Part shown: positions 43,768 through 55,959 of the stretch, piece after piece | Position numbering within the stretch: position 1 is the first letter of the stretch | Layout of the letters: every line of letters begins with the position of its first letter | Source of the DNA: Erodium maritimum | Lineage: Eukaryota; Streptophyta; Magnoliopsida; Geraniales; Geraniaceae | Assembly: GCA_963921825.1 (NCBI GenBank) | Contig: OY997592.1 | Span: 26,949,730-27,013,729, forward strand | Direction: 5' to 3' | DNA: 64,000 nucleotides | Notes under the pieces: generated by a model | Databases searched by the model: none | The model's input: the letters and a program-made list of their open reading frames with translations, nothing else | Told to the model about the DNA's origin: nothing | Made by a program: the position numbers and the translations under genes

Positions 43768-46700
43768 TGTAATAACCACTCCGGGTCAACACCAGTCAAA
43801 CCTGCGAAAAACAGAAAAATTTAAAAAATTTAAGACAGACACTCAATTGAACCTAAATTGACCCCGAAGGTCATACCGGACTTAAGTTGACCCCGATATC
43901 GACCAAAGTGAGTTCCGGGGGACTCAGGGCAACTTTCTGATAATTTTGGGAAATGTTGGCTTTTCGCTGGAAAAGTCAACCGAGCGACGTTTTGGTCCAT
44001 TCGAGGACCGTTTTGGATCCAAAAAGCTTAGCCATCGTCGCAGCGGTCTTAGTTGAGCCGTTTCCTTATAGCCCGTCAAGTTTCGTAATTTCTTGGAAAA
44101 AGTGCCCGTTCGGGGCCCGAAACAGCCGAATTTTGCGAATCTGACAGAAAATATATAGGAGACATTTTCCCAAAAAGGTGCGGGACCCACATGACACATG
44201 TCATGAATGTGGTGGAAGGAAAAAGGGACGACAACTTTACCCTTGACTTTAAAGAGAAGACAAAATGATAAGGGGTTTTTTTTTTGGTCTTTTTGATGTG
44301 TGGTTAGTGTTTTTGAACAAAACAAAAGATGAGAGACATGTGATGGTCGGCCATAGTGTAGAAAATAGGACTTTTTAGAGAGAGAAATAAGTTAGAAGGA
44401 AGAGAGAAGGAGGAGAGAAAAAGAGAAGAGGCTTGGGGGATTTGTGACGTTTCTCGTTCATCCGACCGGTGGATCGTCTCAACGATAGAAGAATCGAGTT
44501 CACACCGTCATTCTCTACGGTGAGCACCTAACCGATTTTCGTTTTGTTACGTTTGAATTTTAGGGTTTGAGTTTAAACGATTCAAATATGGTTGGGTTTT
44601 GGTTAGAATTGGTTTAAAGATGAATGGTTGAGGTTTGGGGTTCGTTAGGAAAGTTTTGGGGAAAAAAGGGAATTTTTCCATTGTGGCCATGTGGGGCCCA
44701 CATGCTCGGGTGCTCAGGTTTAGTGTTCGGGTGGTTTAGAACGTTCCCCGGGTCATTAATCCACAACCGGATCGAAATTTGGAATTAAATTGTGAAAGTT
44801 GTAATTGACAGTTTTAGAAACTTTAAACGTTAATTAAATGACTCGAAAGTCGGAGTTTCATTCCGTCAAGTGCATAGGAACCCTCGAATTATTTTACGAC
44901 CGTAGAAACGAAAATGGGAATTTTCGGAGCCCCGGAAGGGCGTTTCCAAAACCCGGGCAGATTCGCCATGTCGGGCGAATCGGGCCTTTCAGAGTCCAAT
45001 ATCGACAATGTCGAGTAATTGGGGAGTTTTGGAGTGATCGACATTGTCGGGGTTACTTTTGGGCGTTAAGTTTGTTAAATTCCAGTTTATGTCTGCGAAC
45101 TTAAGAGTACTTAAAATTGTATTCTTTTAAATCGTGTTGTAGACAGAGGGAAAGGAAAGCTAGGCGAGTGACTGAGATCACGTCGGAGCTTGTTGGTTGG
45201 CTTTTGGAGAACACGCACGAGGTAGGGAAAAGTAGCCGGATCACGGCCCTGACTATGGAAAGTTAACAGTAGAATTGCATGTGACACTAAGGTGTCGTGG
45301 GTTAAGTGGGTTATTGAATATTAGAAAGGCATGATACAGGAACATAGCGATTATTAGAAAAGCATGTGACACTTAGTAGTGTAGTAGGAACAGAGAACTT
45401 ATCGATGTTAGAATTACTGGAGGCATATGACCATGCCCGGAGGTTGATTGCGAACTTATCGAGATTAGGAGTACTGGAGGCATATGACCATGCTCGGAGG
45501 TTGATTGTGAAACTGTTGATATTAGGACTGTTGGAGGCATTGGTTATGCCGGAGGTTGATTGTGTATGTTGTGTCTTGGGTGGCCATGAGAGCCCGTACT
45601 TTACTGTTGTGTCTTGGGTGGCCATGAGAGCCCGTACTTTACTGTTGTGTCTTGGGTGGCCATGAGAGCCCGTACTTTACTGTTGTGTCTTGTGTGGCCA
45701 TGAGTGCCTGTGGGGTTTTCGAACCCGTGTCTTTATTGTTGGTGTGTCTTGGGAGGCCATGAGTGCCCGTGGGGTTGTTGAACCCGTGTCGTTACTATCG
45801 ATGTATCTTGGGTGGCCATGAGTGCCCGTGGGGTTGTTGAGCCCGTGAGTTATGGTTGGTGTGTCTTGGGAGGCCGTGAGTGCCCGTGGGGTTGTTGAGT
45901 CCGTGTTTTACCGTTGGTGTCTTGGGAGGCCGTGAGTGCCCGTGGGGTTGTTGAGCCCGTGAGTTATGGTTGGTGTGTCTTGGGAGGCCGTGAGTGCCCG
46001 TGGGGTTGTTGAGTCCGTGTTTTACCGTTGGTGTCTTGGGTGGCCATGAGTGCATGTGGAGTGTTGAACCGGTCTTGTTGCTGTTTGTTGAACCTTGCTT
46101 GTGATTGTGATTGTGTTTGCCCGAGGTTAGTGACCCGACTTCGTGTCGGGAAGTGGTGTGGAATTTGGCTGGCTTACCTGACAGGGATCCGTAAGTTGCG
46201 AGCGTTCCTTGGCTGGCATGAACGAGTTCGAGTCTCGGGAGGTTGCGAGCGTTCTTTGGCTGGCTTGACCGAGTTCGAGTCTCGGGAAGTTGCGAGCGTT
46301 CTTTGGCTAGCCTGACCGAGTTCGAGTCTCGGGAGGTTGTGAGCGTTTTTAGGCGATGAGAGGGCAGCTCCCCTTCCGACTAGCTATCGGAAAAGCAGCG
46401 TTGTATATATCGCCAACAGGTCGACCGCCTGGAGCCTGACAGGGATCGGCAAAGCGCGTGGGGCAGGCTCGAGCCCAGCCGGTTAGCAACTGGTACTGAG
46501 CAGCTGACAGGAGTGCGATCCTTTGTGATCTTTTTTGGTGTGCGATCCTTTGTGATCTTGGGTGTTGCGTGGTGGTGTGTCGTGTCTTTGGAGGAGGTCG
46601 TCGATCGTTGTGTCGGGTCTACCTTACGTGTCTGAGTGTTGAGTCGGCTGAGGAAAGTATCAGTGTGTGGGTGTCGGTCGGGTTACTTGAGTTTGGGGAT

Positions 46701-47070
46701 AGTGATCCCCGGGGTTGAGTTGGTTGTTGGTGTTACCGGCATTGTCTGCTAATTATGCCAGAGTCAGTCTGTTGTCCATGGTGGTGAGCGAACGCTCACC
46801 CCTAGCTGTTTTTCCTACAGGTACCGGTCGCAGGTTGGACTAGGTGATCTTCTGAAGCTTGAAGAGCTAGGAGCGGGATTCTGGGTTTATTTGAGTCTAG
46901 CGACGGATACCATACTTTTGTCCACTTGTTGGGACGTGTTTTAAGTTGTAAATATTATTTTGTTGAACAAATGGTGTTTTTAAAGTGTTTATTCAAAACA
47001 GGTTTCAATTGTTTTATTATTTTAAACGTTCGCGTCCCGAGTTCGGTTTTACTGAAATTGGGGCGTGACA
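43768..47070 (+). repeat. T2 3' LTR
   Basis: 3303 bp, TGTAATAACC to GGGGCGTGACA. Highly similar to the 5' LTR; the main differences are unit numbers in the minisatellite (about 45570-46080). Confidence 0.93.
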
Positions 47071-48139
47071 TCAATAATCACATGTTTGTAAGTTTCAATT
47101 TTGAACGGTTTCGATAAATCGACATTAATTTTTTTTGAAACTTTGAAATTAACTAAACAAAAAATTCACATGTTGTGTGATAACATGCATGATTGATAAC
47201 AGATTTTGTGATGTGATGTTGGCATGGTGCATATAATATCCCGGGCTTTTTCCACGGTCTATGTACTGTTAGTGATAGCGTGTAACTATTTTTTTGAGGT
47301 GTGGTCGTCGTATCACTAAATTGTTATATTATTCTTTCCTGCACACAAGTCGTCTATTTTATTGTAACCGTTTGTCCGAGGTGAAAAGACGGAAAGAAGG
47401 ATTGTTGGTGGCTTTTGACGTTGGCATCGGCTTGGAGTTGATGGAGATCAAGAAATGAGTGGGAGACTAGTTTAGGTGGCGATTATATGCACATTTTTTT
47501 TTGTAATTCTTGGTTTAGTTTTTTGCATGAGTAATTCTACTCGTTTAGAATGTGCGGAGCATATCACCTCACATGCAAAGATAAAATTGGTTTTTAATCC
47601 TTGTTTGTGAGGCCTTAGAACCCTCTTTGTATTGGATGTAGTCGACTAGTTCAAAGGAAGAATTTCATTGGATTCAATCAGAGACATCATTACATTGGAT
47701 GCAATTGATGTGCTTATCGTATCTAGGATGTGCCTATAGGTGTTGTGCGCCTTAGTGGAGCAAACATGAGAAGTAAGGATAATAATTTTGGATGACATAT
47801 ATGGTGTCGTGCATCTTAACCGAGCACTTATAGTATCGGACTATCGTTGAAAATTGCTGGACCCGGCTACGATACTCAGCCAGGGTTGAGCTAGGGTATC
47901 AAATAGGGTAAGACGTGTACATAAGTACATACCCTAACCAAGAGTGACATTGGATGTGATTGGATGGAGTCCAACCTACATACCTTGATTGAGTGGTGAG
48001 CCTTCGTTCAGTTTCATCGAGTGAATCAAGCATCTTTGTTTTAGATTCTATATTTTTAGAATTGATTGGTTGATGTTTAACCTTGATCTTCATAAAATTT
48101 ATTTAGTTACTAATTAAATTTCTTTGTCGTCTAGATCAA
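47071..48139 (+). other. A0 leader, continued after T2
   Basis: Begins with the right TCAAT copy and continues the A-family leader (GATAACATGCATGATTGATAAC, TTGGATGTAGTCGAC-type repeats near 47631, CACATTGGATGT-like near 47946). Ends at the gag ATG 48140. More diverged than the A1 and A2 leaders. Confidence 0.8.
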
Positions 48140-48690
48140 ATGGAAAGTTCTTCAGGTAACAGTAGTTTGTCGTTGAAAACCTTGGTTGAAGAGGTCAGGC
48201 TTAATGGGACAAACTATCTGGACTGGGACATCAATTTGAGGATAATCTTTAAATATGAATGCAAAGAGTATGTCCTAGACAAGGCTATCCCTGAGGAGCT
48301 AGCTAATAACTTTGCTAGGACCAACAACACCTTAGCGATTTTATTGATGTGGCATGTATTATGTTGGGCTGCATAAGAGTGGGCTACAGGAGAAGTTCAT
48401 GGAGCATTCTTATGACCCTTATATCATGATAGGCATGATAAAGGGTATGTTCAAAGAAAGGCCATGTATCGTAAAGTACAATTTACTTAATAAATTACTG
48501 TCTTGTAAGATGTCAGCGGGAAGCTCCATGGGTCCTCATGTCCTAACAATGAAGGGGCATCTTGAACATCTTAATCGACTGGGTCTTCAGATAGAACACG
48601 AGATGGATGCAAATGTGATTCTGCACTCCCTTCCTCGTATATATGATGGGTTCGTCATGAACTGTCGTATGCACGATATGGACTGAGAAG
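48140..48690 (+). pseudogene. gag: A0 gag (core domain retained)
   Basis: MESSSGNSSLSLKTL, then VRLNGTNYLDWDINLRII and YVLDKAIPEEL. It keeps the copia gag core that A1-A3 lack (LQEKFMEHSYDP, LNKLLSCKM, GPHVLTMKGHLEHL, DANVILHSLP). A frameshift between about 48355 and 48376 separates two open pieces (48140-48376 and 48354-48686). It therefore shows which segment was deleted from A1-A3. Confidence 0.85.
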
Positions 48691-50140
48691 AATATCAAGG
48701 ATCAGGGATCCAAGGATAATCTAGTGGTCAGAAAAGGAACCAGTGTCAAGAAGGGGTGGACCTCAAAGTGGTGGTTGGAATATATAAGATTCTTGAAGAA
48801 GATTGGGGTGGACCTCAAAGTGGGCAACAATATCAGAGTTGTGGCGAATGCTATAAGATCCATTAGTCTTCCTTTGCCAAGTGGCCTAGTTTTTATTTTG
48901 AACAATGTATATTGCATACCTACTTTTAGTAGGAATATTATACCTATATATGTGTTGGAAAAGAAGGATATAATTTTGATGTTAGAAATGAGATTTTCAA
49001 TATCCTATGCAATGATATGTTTTATGCTAGTACTAACATGGTTAGAGGATTGTACATATTAGATATGGGTAACAATGCCTCGAGCTCTATTTATAATCCA
49101 AGAGGTCTAAATCCGACGATTTAAACTAAACTATGATATGGCACAGTCGTTTGGTCCACATAAACGAAAAACGCATATCAACACTTCAAATTTCAAGTCC
49201 ATTCGATTTATAGATGCGAGGCTTTTTTATGGGAAAAATGACTGAAGCTCCCTTAATCAGTCACAGTGATAGGGCGGATGACTTATTAGGCTGATACACT
49301 CGGATGTGAATGGACCAAAGAGTACGCTTTCTAGGAGTGGTTTTAGCAACTTTATCACATTATTAAAGACTACACTAGATATGGTTTTTTTTTTCTATTT
49401 GATGATACCTATGTCATAACCATTTGATACATTCAAAGAGTTTAAGACTGAAGTAGAAAACCAACTCGTGAAAAGTATTAAGGCACTTCGATCGGATCGA
49501 TTTGGAGAGTACTTAACCAAAGAATTTTTAGATCATCTAGTAGATATTGAGATCTATTCGGAATGGACTCCTCCCAGGACACCGTAGTTAAACGATGTAT
49601 CCGAACGAAGAAATCGGACTTTATTATATATGGTTTGATCCATGGTCAGTTGTTTAATCTCTCGTTCTCTTTCTGGGGTTATGCTCTAGAGATGGCCATA
49701 TTCATAGTGAATCGGGCTTGGACGAAGGCAATAGAAGGGACACTATGTGATCAATGGCACGGGAAGAAGCCCGTTTTGTCCTTCCTAAAGATTTTGGGTT
49801 GCAATGCTTATGTAAAGAGATTAGATATGAATAAGATCGAACCAATATCTAAGAAATGCACCTTCGTAGGGTATCCCAAAGAAACAAGGGGTCTTTAGAT
49901 ATGCTCATGGTGGGGTCTTTATGGAACATGAATTTGTTTCCGAAGATGTTAGTAGGAGGATTGTCCATCTTGAAAAAATTCAGGATAGTACAGATCCATC
50001 TGAACCACTTGATAACCCAGTAGAAAGGGAGGAGCTAGAGATGGTCATAGAGCTTGGACCAATTCCTATAACAATTCTGGAAGGTCCAAGGCGATTTGGA
50101 AGGGTTAGTTGTACAAATTCAAGATATGGTTAGTTTGTGT
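48691..50140 (+). pseudogene. pol: A0 protease-integrase remnant
   Basis: After a deletion removing the zinc knuckle and protease active site, the protease C-terminal block reads VVANAIRSISLPLPSG and YCIPTFSRNII (48830-48950). A local duplication of GGGGTGGACCTCAAAGTGG occurs at about 48753 and 48805. Integrase is badly broken: IHSDV near 49290, FKEFKTEVENQL near 49437, FGEYLTKEF near 49503. DVSERRNRTL near 49595 keeps the catalytic Glu that is Lys in A1-A3. Connection-region blocks run to 50130. Confidence 0.8.
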
Positions 50141-50149
50141 CTGGAGGTG

Positions 50150-51600
50150 ACGATGAGATTATGGTGGATCACAAGGATCCAACCACTTTTCAAGAAGCCG
50201 TGGATGAATCCGACTCTGAGTAGTGGCTGAGAGCCATGAGGGAGGAAATGTAGTCCATGTCGGACAACCATGTCTTGAAACTAGTTGATCCAATTGATGG
50301 TGTGCGGACCATCAAATGCAAGTGCATCTTCAAGGTAAAGACAGACCTGGACGACAATCCTCAAACCTAGGAAGCTTGACTGGTGGCGAAAGGTTACAAA
50401 CATATCTAAGGGATTGACTATGAGGAAACCTTCTAACCAGTGGCTATGGGTATGTCAAAACCTCTTTCCTAAACAGAAATTTGACTAAGGACGTTTATAT
50501 GTCTCAGCCGAAAGGTTACATCAATCCGAAGAATAAGGAAAAGATTTGTAAGTTGTTGAAATCCATTTATGGATTGAAACAAGGTTCTCAGAGTTGGAAG
50601 ATTCATTTTGATGAATCTATAATTGGATTTGGCTTTATCAAGAATGTGGATGAACCTTGCGTTTATAAGAAGGCAAACAGGAGTAATATTACCTTTCTGG
50701 TGTTGTATGTCGATGGCATTCTGGTCATTGGAAACGACATCCCAACCCTGCATGAAACTAAAGCTTGGTTATGGAAGTTTTTCTCAATGAAAGACTTAGG
50801 CGATGCTGCTTATATCTTAGGGATTAAGATATATAGAGATCGCACGAAGAGGTTCTTGGTTTTAAGTCAGAGCACATATGTGAACAAAGTTTTGAGTAGG
50901 TTATCAATGCTCGATTCCAAGAAAGGAATCTTACCCGCTCGTCATGACATTCATCTCAGCAAGACTCAGTGTCCTAAGACACCTGATGAGCTAAAAAGGA
51001 TGATGCAAATTCCATACACTTTAGCGGGAAGGTCGATCATTTATTCCATGATATGCACGAGACCGGCCGTCTCGTATGCTTTCAGTTGTACCAGTAGATA
51101 TCAGAGTAACCCCGATGAGAAACACTAGATTGCGGTCAAAGCAATTCTCAAGTATTTGAGAAGAATTAAGGACACGTTTCTTGTGTGTGGGGGAAAGAAG
51201 ATGTTGAAATAGTCGTAAATGGATATGTAGAAGCTAGTTTCCAGATAGATACAGATCACTTTAGAAGTTAGTCAAGATATGTGTTTACGCTGAATGACGA
51301 AGCTTTTATCTAGAAGAGCGTGAAGTAAGACACCGTCACTGGCTCCACGATAGAGGCTGAGTACATAGCACCTATAGAGCCGGCCAAGGAGGCTATATGG
51401 ATTAGGAAGTTCACGGTAAGGTTGAGCATAATTAAAAACACGTCCAGCTCGGTGAATATATTTTGCGAAAATAGGGGCCATTGCGCAAGCTAAAGAGCCA
51501 AGATTGCATAAATCCAAACATATTGTACGACTTTACCACCTCATCAAAGAAATACTGAACCAAGGCGATGTGAAGGTCACCTATATTGCAAATGTGGGCA
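50150..51600 (+). pseudogene. pol: A0 reverse transcriptase (YVDG box present) and RNase H remnant
   Basis: Early RT blocks with stops lie at 50160-50460. The open frame 50481-51128 has YGLKQGSQSWKIHFDE and FLVLYVDGILVIGNDIPT (about 50695-50750); the catalytic box is present but its second Asp is Gly. The thumb (KDLGDAAYILGIKIY) and AGRSIIYSMICTRP follow. RNase H traces run to about 51560 in mixed frames. The key comparison is that A1-A3 lack these seven residues. Confidence 0.88.
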
Positions 51601-51610
51601 AGTGGGAGAT

Positions 51611-51730
51611 TGCTAGTATTAGTGCCCGTAGCGCAATCATAAATATCCAAATGTATAAAATAGTCGCTTGCAATAAATGTAAAGAGGCTTTATATTAATT
51701 ATATGTTGGAGTCATATATCGAAGTGTGTT
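51611..51730 (+). repeat. A0 3' LTR, first 120 bp only
   Basis: TGCTAGTATTAGTGCCCGTAGC follows the polypurine tract AAGTGGGAGAT (51600-51610). It is cut near 51730, within TCGAAGTGTGTT, and joined to internal RT sequence of another copy (A4). Confidence 0.82.
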
Positions 51731-52688
51731 TTTCTCATTGGAAACAACATCCCAACCTTTCCTGAGAATAAAGCTTGGTTACAGAAGTGTTTCTAAATGA
51801 AGGACTTAGGCGATGCTGCCTATATATTAGGGATTAAGATATATAGAGATCGCACCAAGAGGGTCTTGGGTTTAAGTTAGAGCACCTATGTGAACAAAGT
51901 ATTGAGTAGGTTCTCGATGATCGAATCCAAGAAAGGAATCTTACTCGCTCGTGATGGCATTAAAATCAGCAAGACTCAATGTCCTTCAATACCTGATGAG
52001 CTGAAAAGGATGAAGTAAATCTCATACACTTCGGTAGTAGGGTCAATCATGTATTCCATGATATTAACGAGACCGGATGTCACATATGCCTTCAGTTGTA
52101 CCAGTAGACATCAGTCTAACCCCGATGAGGAACATTGTATTGCGGTCAAAAAAATTCTCAAGTATTTGAGAAGAACTAAGGACGTGTTTCTGATGTACGC
52201 GGGGAAAGATGATGTTGAACTAGTCGTCAATGAATATGTAAATGCTAGTTTCCAGATAGATCTAAATGACCTTCCAAGTCAGTTAGGATATGTGTTTACA
52301 CTGAATGGTGGGGCTTTTAGTTAGGATATGTAGATGTTTACACCATCGTTGACTCCACGATAGAGGCCGAGTACATAGAGGCTATAGAGGCGACTAAGGA
52401 GGCTCTATGGATTAGGAAGTTCATGGTAGGGTTTGGCATAACTAAAAACCTATCAAACCCGGTGAATCTATTTTGTGACAACACAGGGGTCATTGCGCGA
52501 TCTAAAGATCCCATATCGCATAAAAATCGAAATATTTACTACGGTGTTACCACCTCGTTAGAGAGATTATGAGAAGGGGTGATGTGAAGATCACCTTCAT
52601 TGCAACTGATGACAACATAGTCGATCCATTGACTAAGGAACTTTCCCTGCCTACACAGGAGAGACATGTAAAGGAAATGGGAATAGGT
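51731..52688 (+). pseudogene. pol: A4: truncated copia reverse transcriptase and RNase H
   Basis: Starts at TCTCATTGGAAACAACATCCC, just after the RT catalytic box, and runs through LGDAAYILGIKIYRD, SIMYSMILTRPDVTYAFSC (open 52049-52324) and LRRTKDVFLMYAGKDD. RNase H follows (TIEAEYIEAIEATKEALW, NLFCDNTGVIA, DVKITFIATDDNIVDPLTKEL) to about 52685. Several stops. It lies between two LTR fragments, so A0 and A4 look like a collapsed tandem LTR-internal-LTR-internal-LTR array. Confidence 0.82.
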
Positions 52689-54432
52689 TGTGTTATTACA
52701 TCTAAGTTAGTAATGTTTGTGTCAAGTAAGATGTTATCTAGGATGCCATCAGACATCATGTGCGTGCACAAAAACAAAGATAGAAAAGATATCAAGCTAG
52801 GTGTCTGTGTATCTAGTGCTGTAGATTTGTTTCCTAAACCAAAAGATATTCATGGGATAGAGATTTATTCTTTTAGGAAGTAAGTTATGTTTCCCAAACT
52901 TAATGATACTTATATAATATATATTTGATCTATTTAGGAAGTATTCTATCACGAGGAAACTTGAAGATACGTTTCCTAAGTGTTTTAAGATTTGTTTCTT
53001 AGATATGATATACTTCTGCGATTTGTTTCCATCTTTGAAGATACTATTATGATAGATTTCAGGTCTATCTAGGAAAGATTCTAACGCAAGGAAACAAAAA
53101 GATTTGGGTTCTTAGTTTAGATATACTTATGTGATTTGTTTCCTAAACTTGAAGATATTCATGTATAGAGTTCTACTAATTTTAGGAAATATTCTTGTGC
53201 AAGGAAACTTAATGATTCAGTAAGATCAAAACTCCAAGGATTAAGGGAACATAAGAGTGAACGTTTACAAGCTGTATGAGCTATATATCTTGTGAAGATA
53301 TTCAGAGCTCCGATTGATCGTTGTCTTATCAAAGATGTTAGACCATATGTCATTTGACATCTTGAGCGTGCATGTTTCCTAGTTTGAAGAAAAGTATCGC
53401 GTGTGTCCTAATTTGAAGATAAGTATCTTATGTTTCCCAGTTTGAAGATACTTCTATTCCAAACATCATATTTGTTTGAGTATTCTTTCCTAACTTAAAT
53501 ACTTCTATGTTAAAAGATCTATTTGTTTTGGAATTGTTCCAGGTTATGGAAACTTCAAGATTGAGTTAGATCGTGACTCTAATTTTTGAGAACCCTAGTG
53601 AGGCACGAATACAATAGAGGTAAACTTCCTCGATCTTTATAAGATCCTTCCCAATCTCTTTAGACTGAGATTGTACTCGTGGGAGGAAAGGTCCTAGCTT
53701 CTCAATAAGTCTATCATAAAAAGCCTAAGGGATTTCCAATAGCTGTTGGTCGTCATTGTTCTACCGATTTTTGTTACATGTCGACATCATCATCGCCATC
53801 TATCAAAGCCATTACTAGTACAAGCGTAACTACTGTAACTATATTTTGTTCGTTGTTCTTTGTTCATGACTTCAGAGCTCCTAAGCATGTTGGACTAGCG
53901 TGTTGGGAGGTTGGATGTTCTGAATAAAAATGGACGTGTTTGTGCTCAAACTCTATCCGTAATTGAATGAGTGATTGAGTTATTTTGGGTTGTAATCTAT
54001 GTTTGCTGGTTCACGAAGAACACCCTTGAAGAACAAGACCACAAGGCTAAAACGATACTAAAGGTCTCGAAGTAATCCAAGACTGAAGGGCTTGAAAATT
54101 AGGATCGAGTGAGGAGCTCGGATTCAGGGGAAGCCATAAGATAGGTTTTGCACTTTGTAATAGTAGCATAGGTTTGATCTGGAGGATCCAAACTTGTATG
54201 TTTTGAGTGATTAAGTGATAGTGAAAACTATTCCACTAGCAAAGTTACCCAGATGTAGGTGGTGATGCACTGAGCTGGGTAACAAACTTGCGTTTCTTTA
54301 TTGTATTTTTTATTATCGTTTATATCTCTATACCGTTCTTACGCAAGATGTCTATCCACATGTCCTAACATCTTGTAAGGCATCTTAGTGTCTGCCGACA
54401 AGTAACATCTTGGACGACATCTTGCTATTGCA
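52689..54432. repeat. Probable solo LTR of an unrelated (SIRE/Maximus-like) copia element
   Basis: About 1.74 kb of non-coding DNA interrupts A4 between RNase H and the polypurine tract. It begins TGTGTTATTACATC and ends near TATTGCA. CATCTTG-type motifs occur near the right end (54345-54425). ACCCAGATGTAGGTGG..CTGAGCTGGGTAACAAACTTG, followed by a T-rich tract, resembles the R-U5 part of SIRE-type LTRs. Many TTTCCTAA..TTGAAGATA repeats lie at 52820-53460. No clear 5-bp duplication, so both ends and identity are tentative. Confidence 0.4.
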
Positions 54433-54439
54433 CCTAACT

Positions 54440-54881
54440 AGAATTTTTAGATTGAAATTTAGATTGGAACTAAGGGAGAGTGGAAGATTGTTAGTCGTAG
54501 TGCCCACAGCTTAATCGTAAATCTCCAAATGTATAAATCATTGTTTTCAATAAATGTAAATCGGCTTAATATTACTTATATGTTGGAGTAGTATATCAAA
54601 GTGTGTTCTGATCTATTCCCACCACACGAAGTAGAACCATAGATTGAGATGGAACACACTCGATGGGTCCCTAGTCAATAAAGCTTCATTAGAAGAAATT
54701 AGTATGAAAGATGACTCTTTATGGATCGGTTCTATTAGTCATTGGAATGGGATTCTGGAGTATGATCATAGATCTCATGTTGGACATGATATTGGACAAC
54801 CCAACCTAAATATGTGCCATGGCGAAGGAAGAACGTTGACACGAGACATGCCAAAAACTGGGTTTTTGGTCATGTGCCCAT
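54440..54881 (+). repeat. A4 polypurine tract and internally deleted 3' LTR
   Basis: ATTTAGATTGGAACTAAGG then GAGAGTGGAAGAT lead into TGTTAGTCGTAGTGCCC at 54490. LTR bases of about 1-337 are followed near 54826 by bases of about 900-978 (a deletion of about 560 bp). The fragment stops within the LTR hairpin region and abuts A3 in the opposite orientation at about 54881/54882. Confidence 0.8.
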
Positions 54882-55841
54882 TACAAAACCAGTTTTGGCC
54901 ATGTCCCGAGACAACTCCCTTTTGGCCATTCTCCATAAATGTGTCAATGAGTTTTACCCTCCGGTGTGACCCTTAGGTTTATGCATGTCAATAGATCAAC
55001 GTAAAATCTCATTTTACTTGATCCTATTTAAGTGGCAACTAACGAGACTTTACTATTGTCTAACACTGCATAACGAATCGACCCTGTCGATTCTAACCTT
55101 TCCGTCGTCTATATCACTATCCGTTTATCTCCGATATCCTGATTGAGATAAGGCATAGAGCCGTCATCCTTATTATTCTCAATCACTGTTCCTTGATATG
55201 TGTGAAGACTGGATATATGATACCCAGTATCATGTGCATGGCCATGCTATTCTTTCAGTCACTCTCGATCAAGCGGCCGAGAACCGATATCTTTCCCATA
55301 CCTCAGTATGAGGGATAAATCCCTTAGCCGTCTTTCGTGTCACTCATGTAGCCCGTCCCCAAGCCAATCCTGGCCGTTATGGAAGCCCTGTTATGGACAA
55401 CGTTAGGCTGAGGTCAAACTCAGTTGTTGACTACATAGCGATCACAAATACTACTTGGTCTAAGGATATATGACAAGCTACGACACTGAATATGTTCATA
55501 ACTTAATCTATGGCACATATTCAGGGCGGGTCGTCCAATATCATGTCCCACATGATATCTATTATCAGACTCCGGAATCCCATTCCAATGACTAACAGAA
55601 CGTAAGCCATAAAGAGCCATCTTTCATACTAGTCGCTTTTAATGAAGCTTTGTTGACTGGGGACCCATCGAGTGTGATCTATCTCGATCTATAGTTCTAT
55701 TTACGTTGTGGACATAGATCAGATCACATATCGATATATTACTCCAACACATAAGTAATATAAAGCCGGTTTAATTTTATTGCTAACGATGATATATACA
55801 TTTGGGCATTTAGGATTGATCTACGGGCACTAAGACTAACA
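54882..55841 (-). repeat. A3 3' LTR, truncated
   Basis: The LTR start (reverse complement of CTAACA) is at 55836-55841. It extends leftward for about 960 bp to the LTR hairpin, where it is joined head-to-head to A4. The missing part is the LTR end. Confidence 0.9.
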
Positions 55842-55852
55842 ATCTCCCACTT
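55842..55852 (-). promoter_or_regulatory. A3 polypurine tract
   Basis: Minus-strand AAGTGGGAGAT directly before the 3' LTR, identical to A1 and A2. Confidence 0.87.
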
Positions 55853-55959
55853 GCCCTAATTCCAATCTAAACTCCAATATGTCCCCATCGACTTTACATG
55901 TCTAACATGTTTAGGCAGCGACATTTCCTTAGTCAAAGGGTTAGCTATGTTATCATATG

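Larger units (their letters stand above)
36973..47070 (+). mobile_element. T2: gag-only gypsy derivative (Tekay/Del-like)
   Basis: 10,098 bp with two long, similar LTRs (3263 and 3303 bp), a perfect 5-bp TSD, an intact primer site and polypurine tract and a complete gag ORF. The interior is only 3.5 kb because pol is reduced to protease scraps and two short integrase pieces. Related to T1 but a distinct subfamily. The layout resembles so-called TR-GAG elements, non-autonomous LTR elements that retain only gag. Confidence 0.93.
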
